Position numbers and translations under genes: made by a program. From contig CM063263.1 in assembly GCA_032158295.1 (NCBI GenBank), forward strand, positions 10,016,474 through 10,080,473: a stretch of DNA of 64,000 bases, written 5' to 3'. Shown in pieces: positions 50,125 to 61,134 of the stretch. The stretch is from Pycnopodia helianthoides. Lineage: Eukaryota; Echinodermata; Asteroidea; Forcipulatida; Asteriidae. Under the pieces are notes generated by a model. It ran no database searches. It was not told the DNA's origin and saw only the letters and a list, made by a program, of their open reading frames with translations. Numbering within the stretch: the stretch's first letter is position 1; each line of letters opens with the position of its first letter.

Positions 50125-51280
50125 TGGTTCCTTGCTCTATGGTTTCCACTACCAGCATTCCATCACGGGTCGTCCAAAGCTTTCAACATTTTTCGTGATG
50201 TACAACTACACAGAGTACTACTTTTTGACATTGCACTCCCCTTAAAGCAGTAGGCCTACTTAAATGCCAACATCGTTTTGTGCATGTCAATGTCGATTTG
50301 TATTAAACATTATAAAATCTCCACACGGCCAACAGCATCATCAACCCGAAAGCCTGCTGATAGTCATACTTCAGTAGGCAGTTGCCTTCATGCCCCTGGT
50401 CATTGCTTCGGTGCCCTTTGAAATGTCCCGCAGAAATGTAAATTTCCCACATTGAGATGCCCTTTACTCGTGGAAAATCCAGGCAAGGAATTTCATCTTT
50501 GAGAGGACAAGGTAATTTTCATTTAGAAAAGGGCACTTACATTGAAGAGGCAGATAAAGGTCTTAAAGTACAGGCCTGAAAAACTGCCTTGCCCTTTAGA
50601 AGAACAAAGTATCAAGTCCCCCCCCCCCACCACCCTCTTTACTCTTTTTACAACCTCGAATATTATGACAACTTTTGACAGACCCCTAACGACGTTGGAT
50701 TACCCTTTAACTTGATATTGCAATTGGCGGTGTCAGTGCTGCGCAAGCCTCACATCCATCCCCAACCAGGCCCCGACTAAGTCATGAGGAAGCTGGTCAC
50801 GGCCGACAGGGAGCTTACCCACCATTCACCATGGGGCTCTGGGCCTCTCAATATTTGAACAAACCTGAGGGTGGTCCATTGATTGGAGGAGATTGCTGAG
50901 AGGGGCACTGAGGGTAGTGACTCAACGAGTCGTTTGGCTAACCAAACACTAATCAGGAAGGGGAGGTTTGGATTCTAGGATTCAGAGGGGGGGGGGGGAG
51001 GATTTGAGAATTGAGAGGGAAATTAAGCATGGAGATGTGATTTTTTAAATTAAGGTGATTATATCGAATGAAGAATTTCATCATTGAAGGGGCGAGGCCA
51101 TTTCCACTTACGGTGTGTAAAGAATATTCCTTTAAAGGAGCACTGGCACCAAGAACAAGACTGTGCCCACTCTAAAACAGACCCGAGTTAGCTAAGCACA
51201 AAAACGATCAGATCTGCTTACTAGACTATGGTTACCAGCTAAAATACTACATCATATGCACTGTTTGCGACCGGTTCCCT
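50125..51280. other. No gene recognised
   Basis: 50490-50577 is a partial CAGGCCTG-family MITE. C and G homopolymers at 50619-50629 and 50988-50998. 51187-51280 is a decayed foldback piece. Confidence 0.4.
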
Positions 51281-51595
51281 AGCTATTTGTCTTTGTTCTG
51301 TGCACAGTTGCGCCACCATACACACACCGCTCTCTTTATCAGTGATCCGCTGGCCAAACGCTAGTCAAAACACCAGAGTACTAGTCAAAATTCTCTCCAA
51401 GTGCTCTGGCTCACAGTGTTGAAAAGCGATCTCTATACCCAAGTCATAACGCTGGCTGACTTGTGAAATGACAAGCTAACTGGTCCTGCTGACTACGGTA
51501 GTCACTCAAAAATTGAAGGGCAAACCCTGAACAAGCCCCCTGCAGTGGAATGGTTCCAAATGGTTGGGCAACTCCCTGGAAATTGTAACCAAGAG
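51281..51595 (+). repeat. Array-less copy of the satellite flank, split by a MITE
   Basis: 51288-51326 (TCTGTGCACAGTTGCGCCAC) and 51538-51595 (CAGTGGAATGGTTCCAAATG through CTGGAAATTGTAACCAAGAG) are the two halves of the flank that follows each 113-bp array. The ~200 bp between them is a CAGGGTTTGCCC-type MITE copy in inverse orientation. No satellite units adjoin. Confidence 0.65.
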
Positions 51596-51891
51596 AAAGG
51601 ACTTACCCTCAAAACTCACCTATACAAAAAAAACCAAAAAAAAACAACCACTTTTTATCAAATAAAAATTTTCCACACACGTCAAGGGGGGCCCATTCAT
51701 AGTGCAATTTCAGTGACTGCAGTTAATAGTATTACCACTCTCTCCAACTCTTTCTACCTCCTACGTACATTTGCACCTTTGTGGGGACATTTTGTTAAAC
51801 AAATATTGTTCATGGAATGTCAGTCAAATCGATACAAAACAAAAAAAGTCCGCTCACTGTTGGCAAAGATTTCTAATGGTTAAGTTTATGC

Positions 51892-52172
51892 CAGGGCTCT
51901 ATCCCGGGAAGAAATCCACTAGACCACAGGGCTTGCATCTCAACTATTACACCGGACCAGAATTTCTTTACAAGACCGATAATCAAAACAGAATTGAAAT
52001 ATCTTTATTATTAGATTCAATGTAAAAATTTGAACCTCTTTAAATCACTTATTACTATTCAATTGAAAAATAATACCCAACAAGACTGCAGACTTGTCCG
52101 GTCATGAGTTTACTGGCATGACGCTAAAATCACTGGCCTGTGACTTGTGGTCCAAAATAATGTTGAGCCCTG
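51892..52172 (-). repeat. CAGGGCTYGAATTT-family MITE, inverted, TATGC target duplication
   Basis: CAGGGCTCTATC at the left and ATGTTGAGCCCTG at the right, flanked by TATGC on both sides (51887-51891 and 52173-52177). Interior carries GACTTGTCCGGTCATGAGTT and ACGCTAAAATCACTGGCC, the inverse of 21491-21836. Confidence 0.78.
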
Positions 52173-52659
52173 TATGCACTAGGGCTAAGGCCTAGGACCT
52201 TTCTCAAGTGGCCAATCACTACACTGAAAAATCAAGGCAGCAAACTGCAAGCTCTATTCCTTCATTGTTTCATTTTTCCAAGTGTCCCATATTTCCCCCC
52301 TGGAACTTCAGAACAACCTCTCAGAAAGTCAGTCCAGGTTGCTGTGGAGCGATCCAACATTGTTTTAACTTCTCAATGACACCATGAGGAAATTAAAACA
52401 CAAACCAATCACCTTCCAATTTCCTGGCATCCAGATTGATTAAACTTCCTTAATCTCTTTTTTTTTTAATCAGCTTTAACTAAAAGCCCAACTGGAGGGA
52501 TTAAATGAGTCTCCTATAACATGAGATTGAGTGACAGAGTGACCTAATCCCTACTAATGAGGATTATAGGATTCCTGGAAGAAGAGAGAACAGCCATGCA
52601 TTGCCTTGGTGCCCCTTGAAAAGTCTCAGTACAAATTGGTATATCCCTCATTTAGGCCC

Positions 52660-53007
52660 TTAAAGGAACATTACAGAATTGGTGATTGTAAATAATACTT
52701 TTGATCACAGACTTACATAAAACTTAAACGGTCTAATGATGGTGATAGTAGAAAACATCCCTAGAAATATTTCTGTCTGAAATGCCATATTTGATGGAGT
52801 TTATCGCTCATGAGTGTTTTATTCATGCATTGTATAACACATGCAAATTTGTAATCGGTTTTGCACTATTTCCTCGTGACCCAGATGGCCGATCGATCCC
52901 AAACTTCTACAGGTTTGTCAGTTTATGTATATGGTGGATTACATAAAGTGCTTACACTGCCAGCAACTGTTTTGTTAGCAAAAACCAATACTGTAATGTT
53001 CCTTTAA
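52660..53007 (+). repeat. TTAA MITE family A, copy 4 (internal deletion)
   Basis: Standard ends with TTAA on each side but 348 bp rather than 384: the stretch around AGAAATGAATAAACTAATTT before TTTATCGCTCA is missing, with a further small loss after ATTCAT. Confidence 0.85.
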
Positions 53008-53183
53008 CTACAGGTATGTAAAAATGCATTAACTTTACAACAATAAATGTATCAGGTCTGCACAAGTGGAAATTGCCAAAACACACACAAATTTCATTTT
53101 TAAAATTAACTGACAACTGATTTTCGTTTTTCACCCATCAACAACTCAAAATTTGTTCAAACATGTATTCTGAATTTGCCCCC

Positions 53184-53914
53184 TTAAACGATGTGCATAA
53201 CATTGGCAAAATTGGAAAATATAAATCTTCACAGAATTGCACATGGTATATAGATGCTCATAGTAGAAAACTTCCCTTGAAATAGTTTTGCTTGAAATAC
53301 CATAGCTTTTAGGAAATAAGTAAAACAATTAGTTTTGATCTTGCGTGTCAAAAATCCGATGTGTGAAAACAGTGAAAATATAATGGGGTTTTTCACTATT
53401 TTCTTGTGACTCCGTTAACCGATTGAACTTAAAGGAACATTACAGAATTGGTAAGAAAAAAATTGTAAAATATACTTTTTGATCACAGATTTACATAAAA
53501 CTTACACGGTCTAATGATGATGACAGTAGAAAACATTCCTTGAAATATTTCTGTCTGAAATGCCATATTTCATAAGAAATGAATAAACTAATTTTCCGAT
53601 TTGAGTTTATCGCTCAGTGAGCGTTTTATTCATTTGTTGAATCTATATGATTTCATGCAAATGTGTAATGGTTTTTCACTATTTTCTCGTGACCCAGATG
53701 GCCGATCGATCCCAAACTTCTACAGGTTTGTCAGTTTATGCATATGGTGGATTACATAAAGTGCTTACACTGCCAGCAAATGTTTTGTCAGCAAAAACCA
53801 ATTCTGTAATGTTCCTTTAAACTTTCACAAGTTTGTTATTTCATGTACATGCTGGGTCTCAAAAACTGCAGATACTGGTCTTTGACAATTGCGAATATTA
53901 TGCATGTGCTTTAA
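53184..53914 (+). repeat. TTAA MITE family C, split by a family A copy
   Basis: TTAAACGATGTGCATAACAT at the left is an imperfect inverse of ATATTATGCATGTGCTTTAA at the right. The interior (TCATAGTAGAAAACTTCCCT, TTTTTCACTATTTTCTTGTG, AAACTTTCACAAGTTTG) is homologous to families A and B. It is interrupted at TTAA by the 53429-53820 element. Confidence 0.75.
53429..53820 (+). repeat. TTAA MITE family A, copy 5 (nested)
   Basis: Complete copy with AGGAACATTACAGAATTG ends lying inside family C. Removing it together with one TTAA restores GATTGAACTTAAACTTTC, which aligns with CAATTGAGCTCAAACTTTC of family B at 27.5 kb. This shows directly that TTAA is the duplicated target. Confidence 0.9.
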
Positions 53915-55165
53915 CGAGAACTAATTTCACTCGGAAAGTCCGGAAGTCCCTAGAAATTGCAGTGGCTTTCCTTCTCCGTTTAAAGATAATTTTTCCAAGA
54001 TGAACCTTAAACAAAATCCTCAAGACGTCTGAAATACACACGGCATACTCCCCCTCGAAACTTGAATTTAATCCATGAAGAAAGGAAGGAAAAACAGAAA
54101 CAAAGGTTAGTTAAAGGTCATGTTAACATTCATGTTATACAAGTCCCCCACGCTTGTTCATTAACCACAGGCTGAGCAAACACAGGGTGCCTGTCTAAAG
54201 AGCAGAACCATGTCTCCACGGGTTAACCACATCAGCGAGAAAGTGGTCTCAGATTCCTTCTTGTTAAAAGTAACTGCAAACATTTTTGAGCGTAAATTCA
54301 ATAGGAGTTTGTTCTTAAAGTTTAATTGCTGTTTCTTGGACTTGGGGGCAGGCCCTCCACCGTGGTCTACCACTACCAGTCGAGCCACAAATGTTTCCCT
54401 GTCTAATGTTGAAACTGTCTCTGCGTACACAAGAACATTTTGCATGATCATGCACAACCTTAGACAAAGGCCTTTACCTCTGACTCAAACAAAAGCAAAC
54501 AAGATGGCCCCTACTTACTTCACCCTACTTTACTTACACGTGTCCAAACAAGCTGTTATTTTGCTTCTTAAGGAAAACAACTTCAAAAACCGGATCAGAA
54601 AACACTCAAGAAAATGCTGCAAATTGATCAACAGACGGACTCCAGGGGTAAGAGTCATTGCTGACCAAATGGTCTGAAACTAGAATCCACAGTGACCCCT
54701 TGCACCCATGTCACAACAAGTCTACTTGGGCATGTTTTGGCGACCATGACCGGAAACAAGTTTCTAACGTAAAATTGACTGACTGCAACGACTTCCAAGA
54801 GCTACGCGAAAAAGGGTCGGATAAACTAAAAACAGTTTATGTCGTACGTACATCTCAAGAAAATTTATGTTCTAAAAAATATACAACCTTTATGTTATTT
54901 TCAAGCAATGGAACTTAGTCTTTGTAATTTTAGCTGGCTGGTTCAGTGTTGAAAAGCTTCCCTATTTCATTTGAAAGATGGACTAATGAAGAAGGTGATA
55001 GACTAGTGGAATTACAACCTAACTGGTCCTGCTGGCCAGTCAATGAAAAAGTTAAGGGCAAACCCTGGGAGAGCAGACACTGGCCATAGAGCAATTGACA
55101 GTACAAAGCTGCTTCATACTTTGTTCTTCTGAGGGCAAGGCAGTTTTTCCTTGATAAAGGGCACC
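53915..55165. other. No gene recognised
   Basis: A 155-codon plus-strand frame at 54210-54677 has no recognisable domain and is opposed by a 98-codon frame on the minus strand, so I leave it uncalled. 55025-55075 is a 20958-type MITE fragment (CTGGTCCTGCTGGCCAG ... GGGCAAACCCTGG). Confidence 0.4.
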
Positions 55166-55171
55166 TCTGTA

Positions 55172-55500
55172 GACCATGTGAACGTTGTTTACAATAAGTG
55201 TGACCTTGTACATTCTTTGAGTATTCTGGCAGGCAAGATACTACACTGGTCCTATGGGAAAGTTGACATTTTGTGTCATAAGTTGACATTTTGTGTCATA
55301 ATTTCCACATAAAACCAAGAGTTATGAAAGTAAAAGCTGGACAAGTTTTTAGATGTGCCCCCTTTCATCATATCAAAAGTTGATAAGAATTAGGCAGTGC
55401 AATCTCCATAAAATATAAGATTTTATGCTTTCTTTAGGAAGTCCAGGCTCTGTGGCTCTTTTGTAAACATGTGATGTCACAGGTCACATTGTCTATAAGG
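55172..55500 (+). repeat. Dispersed ~330-bp duplicate (copy 2)
   Basis: Nearly identical to 28745-29075, but with a tandem duplication of AGTTGACATTTTGTGTCATA at about 55260-55300 and loss of about 40 bp (the TTCCATTGAGCTGTGTAC segment) near 55433. Confidence 0.78.
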
Positions 55501-55504
55501 AAAA

Positions 55505-57965
55505 TGTTAACTTCTACTGGCACATTTCAAGGGGCACCAAGGCAATGAACAGCAGGGGAATGGAGGACTGCCTCTGTGAATTTGTGAAAGTATCACACCT
55601 AGATACTAGCACAGTGTGTGCTACACAAACTGTAAATATATTACTACATTGTGATGGTTTTTTGCAACCACAATGTATTTCATTTGAGACAAACACAATA
55701 GTTTGTGCCCATGTTGTTCATCGATGCAGATCAAAGTCAACCTCAGCACAATGAGAGTTCCCATGGGATGAAACCAGATCCCACTGGGACCTGGGGCAAA
55801 TTAAGGGCAAATTTAGGGTTTAGGCTGGAACCATCAATAGAGGAAATCAACAATAAACGAAGCAGTCAACTGTGACTACTATTACACTAAAGGGGGGGTT
55901 TCAATGGTTTTGAAATTTGTACCAGTACACATTCTGCACCATTGAAGTTTATGATCAGTTAAGTGTTCCCCTTCCCATTTCACTGAGAGGTGGCACACCT
56001 CGCTACTTTCAGCATCCTTTCTCTATGCTTTCAGTGACCATCTCGTTCAGGCCTCGAACTTTGTGTTCAAAAGGGCACGGCAATTTCCCCGAAATGAAGG
56101 GCACCCAATCAGGAAAATTTGAATTTGTATTGAAGGTTTTTAAGGGCACCCACAGCAATTGCTGTGGTGCCGTGGCGAAAAGCGAGGCCTGCTCGTTTAC
56201 TTATAAACGCCATTAGACTGTGCAAGTCGTGCGCATATACTCAAACTTCCGGTCCCAATCATATTGAGTTTTACGTGTGTGCAATTCTATTCCTACAAAT
56301 ACTTGAGTTTTTTAAAACGTAGTTTATGGCTATAAATTTATATCATAGAGAAAGGAAGATTTAGCCATGGATTATAAGAAAGTAAAATAAACCTAACAAA
56401 TCAACAAAGAACAAGACTTGAGCTCTGTTTCCTGTTACCTGTAAACAATTAAGAATTTCGCCCAACTGACAATCATGTAAGTTATCGTTAAACCACTTGC
56501 ACAAATTCAGGCGCACTTGGGGTTTCTAAAAAATAAGCATATAGTTTTTTGTCCCAAATTTTGTTTCAATAATAACTTATACAAATTTGTTGTTGTGTTA
56601 TAACGAACTGACATGGATACTTTTACGGTGATGAATTTTGTATAAATCAAATTTTATAAGCAGGTTTGATTTCAAAGAAAAATATATATTAGTCTTCGTT
56701 CGAGTAGTTTCTAGTTTTCGATACGATTGAGACTTGCACAGTCTATAATTTAGCTTCACAAGAAATCGTAAAATTAATTTGTGTCAGTTACAAGCTTTTG
56801 TATCAAATAGCCCTCTACTTATCAAGAAATCACAATCCGAATGTGTAGATTGTAATCCTCGCATTTTTTGTGCGATCACAGCTCCCAAATTTGGGTGGGG
56901 GGGTGAAATCCGCAAGACTTCAGGGCAAACATAAGACCATTGGGCTTGTCCGATCGTGAGTTTACTGGCCCGATGCTTAAATCCAGGCCTCTGGCCTGCG
57001 ATCCAGTGCTAATTTCGAGCGATGGAACTCTGCATTCTTTTCAGTCTGCAGGCTGCGTAACTTTGACCTCAATCATCAATTTGAATTTTTAACCAACCTC
57101 GCTCAACCGCTCAGTTAGATTGCTTGATTGTTTTGATTGCTGAATAAATTGACAAAAATCCTCCAATCTACGCATTTCATATTTCTTATATTTTTGTGTC
57201 AAATTATTTGGATTTCGGTGCTGTTTAGATTGCTTGATTGTTTTCATTGCTGATGAAATTTGACGAAAATCCTCCGATATACGCACTTTAAAAACAAAAT
57301 CTTATCAAAACATCCTGAGAGTAGAGCTTCAGGACGTCCCTCATCACGAAACGATCTGAGTACCGGGCGGCCACTTAAAGCCAGATTTACGTTCCTATCG
57401 TAGCACTTGGGAAAGATTACTCTGTCAAATCACTTGGAATAAAAAATCCTATTACCTACATCCCCCGACAAGGCTTCTGGCAGTTTATAGCGAACGCAAA
57501 GAGGATTTATAGAAAAATGTTGGACTGGGAGTAGCTCAAAATATAATGGGTCACAGTGAACGAATTCCCTTGTATGGAATGGCTCAATGATTCACAAAAA
57601 GTATCAGTTGCTACTGTCTATTTTTATGAAGCAAGCACAAAACATGTTAAGTCTAAATATTTTTTGAAAAATTGCTTGACAAAATCATTCCTTGGGGTCA
57701 TGATGAAGAAAAAACTAGTGCTCACAAAATACCTCTGAAAAATTGCTCAGTCTTTGATTATTAAAGCATAGCACTTAAGGCATTTGGGAGTTTTGATTTT
57801 TTTTTGTTAGAGGAAAATCTAATAGTTTTACTTCAGAAAATAGTCATCATGTGACTCACGGGATTCCCCTCTCTCTCTCCCCCAAACATACCAACACAGA
57901 TCTCAGCTCACATCCAACACCCCCAAAATATTATTCCCCTTGACATACTCCAATTGGGGGGACTG
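55505..57965. other. No gene recognised
   Basis: 56938-57025 is a partial inverted copy of the CAGGGCTYGAATTT MITE. 57120-57275 contains two diverged copies of GATTGCTTGATTGTTTT(G/C)ATTGCTGA about 115 bp apart. No coding domain was recognised. Confidence 0.4.
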
Positions 57966-57971
57966 AACCAA

Positions 57972-58152
57972 TCACATGTTTGACATTTCTACGACTGTTG
58001 GATTCAGAAATGGAGCGACCATTCCAATCGAAAAATACTCTTCAAACAAGCCGTCATCGTCCGGCCGGCTTGCCCCGGCCGACTCATCAACCCCCGGGGT
58101 TATCTTCCACTTAATGAATTGACAATTAGGAGGTGCGTCAGATTTTTGAAAC
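57972..58152 (-). CDS. Candidate terminal exon (unassigned)
   Basis: On the minus strand, CAACCTGCTCCCTTAAG is acceptor-like, followed by an open, GC-richer stretch to a TGA at 57974-57972. It reads FQKSDAPPNCQFIKWKITPG, then VDESAGASRPDDDGLFEEYF and SIGMVAPFLNPTVVEMSNM. I recognise no family. The GC-richer composition resembles coding sequence, but a foldback MITE begins 34 bp upstream (58186), which weakens the case. Confidence 0.22.
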
Positions 58153-58185
58153 CTTAAGGGAGCAGGTTGTCCCTTGCGTTTCGAA

Positions 58186-58375
58186 CAGGGCTCAGTTTCA
58201 TGGAGCTGCTTTAAGCACACACAAAATTATGCTTACCAGAATAAGGTTACCAGCCAAAATACCATGTCACATGTGTACAATCTGTGACTGGGGTCCTGCA
58301 TATTTTTTTGCTCAGCAGAACATTTTAAAGCAGTATTTGTTCTGCTTTAAAGCAGCTCTTTGAAACTTGGCCCTG
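58186..58375. repeat. Foldback MITE, GGGCCCAATTTC type (diverged ends)
   Basis: CAGGGCTCAGTTTCATGGAG left and CTCTTTGAAACTTGGCCCTG right with TACCATGTCACATGTGTACA in the core. Confidence 0.75.
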
Positions 58376-58839
58376 ATGTGATTGCGCTGTGAAATCTTTG
58401 ATCTGTTTTTCGGAAGGGGATCAAAGGCGTAGGGTTGGATCTTGATCGCCTTTCCCAATTCCACTTCCGCTTGATTGCTCTTTGATCCAGGGCGGGGTCG
58501 GATCTGGCAATAAAGGGCCCGATCCTGCATTAATACGATCCTGCATTAATACACGGACTGGCTCCAGACCATTGTGGAGATCAAATGGGAACCGGGTTTA
58601 TTGTCAGAAAGGAGAAGTGATGAGTTGAACAGCTGGCACAGTTAAAAATGGCTTGTGGTTTGGGATATTTCAGGATCTATTGGTTTGCAAGGGGGGTCAA
58701 TCTACTGTGTATGGTCAGGACAAAAAACAGTTGCCTTGAATTCTTGCACTGCATATCAAGCTACACCAGACTATCTGAGAAGAGAGGCAAGTATTCTATA
58801 CACACTTAAAGACCAAAGGATTGTACAAATAATGTCACT

Positions 58840-59399
58840 CAGGGCTTGAAATTTGGGAGAAAATCTACAAGACCTAGGGCTTTACTGGACCAGATTTTTT
58901 TTTTATGAGATCAGAATTTAAATGAGACAAAAATTACTGTCACAATTTAACATTTGAAGGGTTTTAAAACTCTTATAGTCCCAGCTCCTTCATATCCAAT
59001 TGCCAAAGTGAAAGATTAAGAAGGACTGGGGCCAGTAGGCCCAAAGAACAAGTGTTTATCACAGGGTAAGACTAAGGCGTACCAATCTCATTTAAGTCCA
59101 AACACTTTAGTGTGAATCAAGTGACGTACAATGTAGGAGAAGAGGATGAGGTAGTTAATCCAAAAAGCCACGCTGCCTAATCTGTAATCATTAATTTCAA
59201 AAAATTTATCCTGTGTATTATGGGTTAAGTACTCTTTAATACTCAACAGAATTGAAAGATTTGTATCCGACTCAAACTTCAATGTCAACATTTGAACAAA
59301 AACACGGGACTGCTGGACTTGTCCAGTGATGAGTGTACTGGTCCAACGCTAAAATCACTGGCCTTGGGGCCTGCAGTCCAGGGTAAGTTTCAAGCCATG
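58840..59399 (-). repeat. CAGGGCTTGAAATTT-ended MITE, long inverted copy
   Basis: Starts CAGGGCTTGAAATTTGGG, ends AAGTTTCAAGCCATG, with CTGGACTTGTCCAGTGATGA and GCTAAAATCACTGGCC near the right. At about 560 bp it is longer than the 21491 copy, so it may carry more of the parent element. Confidence 0.6.
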
Positions 59400-59843
59400 G
59401 TCATGTCCCCTTAGATGTGTTCCGCCTCTGTAAATGAGGTCATGTCCAACCTTAGGCAACCATGCACATTACACATGTAGCTCAAACAAGAAAGTTGAAG
59501 CCTTAGCAGGAACAGCAATCTAGTCTCCATTTTGAACAATGACCTAACCTACATGTATTTTATTCACTAGTGGATACTTTTTGCCGCAAACTGAAAAAAG
59601 GGCTTCCAAATTACACAATAATTTTCAACGTACAATGCACAAAGATACCCGAGTTAGGAATTACACAATTGAAAGCAGGGTGTGACAACCACATGTCCCA
59701 CTGTGAACCTACATGTAATTTCAAAATCAACTCGGCAAGTTTCCTACATTACCCGAACGTTTCATGCGCGTTGAGCTTGCATCCATAAGAACGCCCAGTA
59801 TCCCTGATGTATGTCATTCTATTATCTCATCATTAATACTCAC

Positions 59844-60019
59844 ACAGTGACCTAGATCCAAGAATTTGACCTCCCCTTGAGATCTCCAGATGACATCATC
59901 ATCGGCCGTGGATATCAGCCGACAAGAAGACACTCGAGACGGGAGCAAGGATGAGCCGACTGACAATGTTAAAGAAGGAATCGTGATGGCCCTACCCCGA
60001 CCGTGACCAACACCATGAC
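59844..60019 (-). CDS. Candidate internal exon (unassigned)
   Basis: A minus-strand block bounded by ATAAGGCAG (acceptor-like, weak pyrimidine tract) and a strong GTGAGT donor. It reads HGVGHGRGRAITIPSLTL, then SVGSSLLPSRVSSCRLIS and TADDDVIWRSQGEVKFLDLG. No family recognised. Two leading bases and a phase-0 end would accept the exon candidate at 62505-62650. The opposite strand also has a short open frame here, so strand is uncertain. Confidence 0.25.
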
Positions 60020-60123
60020 CTGCCTTATTGTAAATGTACACTCTTCCATAAGACTTTAAAGGGGCTGTTTTAGACTTGTAGCACAACTAATCCTAAATAG
60101 TCGCAAATACAACTCCGTCAGAC

Positions 60124-60318
60124 CTGGGCCCAATTTCATAGAGCTGCTTAAGCACAAAAAGTAGCTAAGCACAACAAAATTATGCTTAACAGAAAAGGTT
60201 TACCAGCCAAACTACCATGTCACATGTACAATTTGTGACTGGTATCCTGCTCATTTCTGCTTAGCAGACAATTGCTAAGCAATATTTTCTGCTTAAGCAG
60301 CTCTATGAAATTGAACCC
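60124..60318. repeat. Foldback MITE, GGGCCCAATTTC type
   Basis: CTGGGCCCAATTTCATAGAG and CTCTATGAAATTGAACCCC ends, with TTTACCAGCCAAACTACCA and GTACAATTTGTGACTGG inside. Close to the 3456 copy. Confidence 0.82.
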
Positions 60319-60539
60319 CAATCTCATGAACCAACACTGGCTTCAAATCTCTGAAAGGATCAGCTGCAATGTTCAAAGCACACTGTAAACAATCCCCCAA
60401 GTACATCATCACAATCTCAAAGTGAGACAATCTAGATCATCTACCTCAGCCTCCATGGCCTCAGTTTAATACTAGGCCTGAATACACTGCACTGTACACT
60501 TGGTCTGTGACAAATCTTAACACTATGAACCCTAAACCA

Positions 60540-60670
60540 CACACCAGTTGAAATGAAAACTCTGCTTATTGCAGCAAAATACAACACAGTTGAAATGAAA
60601 ACCCTGCTAAACGCAGCAAAACACAACACAGCTAGTTGAAATGAAAACCTTGCTACAGGCAGCAAAATGC
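60540..60670. repeat. Short tandem, ~50-bp unit (GTTGAAATGAAAAC)
   Basis: GTTGAAATGAAAACTCTGCT, GTTGAAATGAAAACCCTGCT and GTTGAAATGAAAACCTTGCT recur about every 50 bp, each followed by GCAGCAAAAYRCAA. Confidence 0.75.
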
Positions 60671-60958
60671 AAATTAGATTTTGTTGCACTGTCAAAAGTG
60701 AACTGGTCTACGCCAGCTTTGGCTCTGGGCATTCCCCCTGCTACATGTGCGTTGAAAATTGTTGGGGACTTGGATTGCACATGGACATGCCAGTGTCATG
60801 TACATGTAGAAACCTGCTAAATGCAGCACAGTGCAACAGGGTATGGGATTTGAGTTGACTGAGCTAATTGCGACAAAATACAATAACTCTGACCGTTTGT
60901 TGTATTTGACAGGGGTAGGGAGAAGAAAAACTGCCTTGCCCTAACAAGAGCAAAGTAT

Positions 60959-61130
60959 CAGGGCCCAAAAGTAGCAAAGCATAAGAGAAACATGCTAACC
61001 AGAATAAGGTTACAAGCCAAAGTGCCATGTCGTATTAAAATCTGTGACTTGTATCCTGCTTATTTTTGCATTTAAAGCAGAAAGTTACTAAACATAATTC
61101 TCTGCTTAAGCAGCTAGAAATTGGTCCCAG
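60959..61130. repeat. Foldback MITE, diverged left end
   Basis: CAGGGCCC directly adjoins AAAAGTAGCAAAGCATAAG, so the left AATTTCATAGAGCTG segment is lost. The right end GAAATTGGTCCCAG is kept. Confidence 0.65.
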
Positions 61131-61134
61131 GTGT

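Noticed and set aside
54210..54677. 155-residue plus-strand open frame
   Set aside because: No recognised domain, an overlapping open frame on the other strand and no splice or promoter context.
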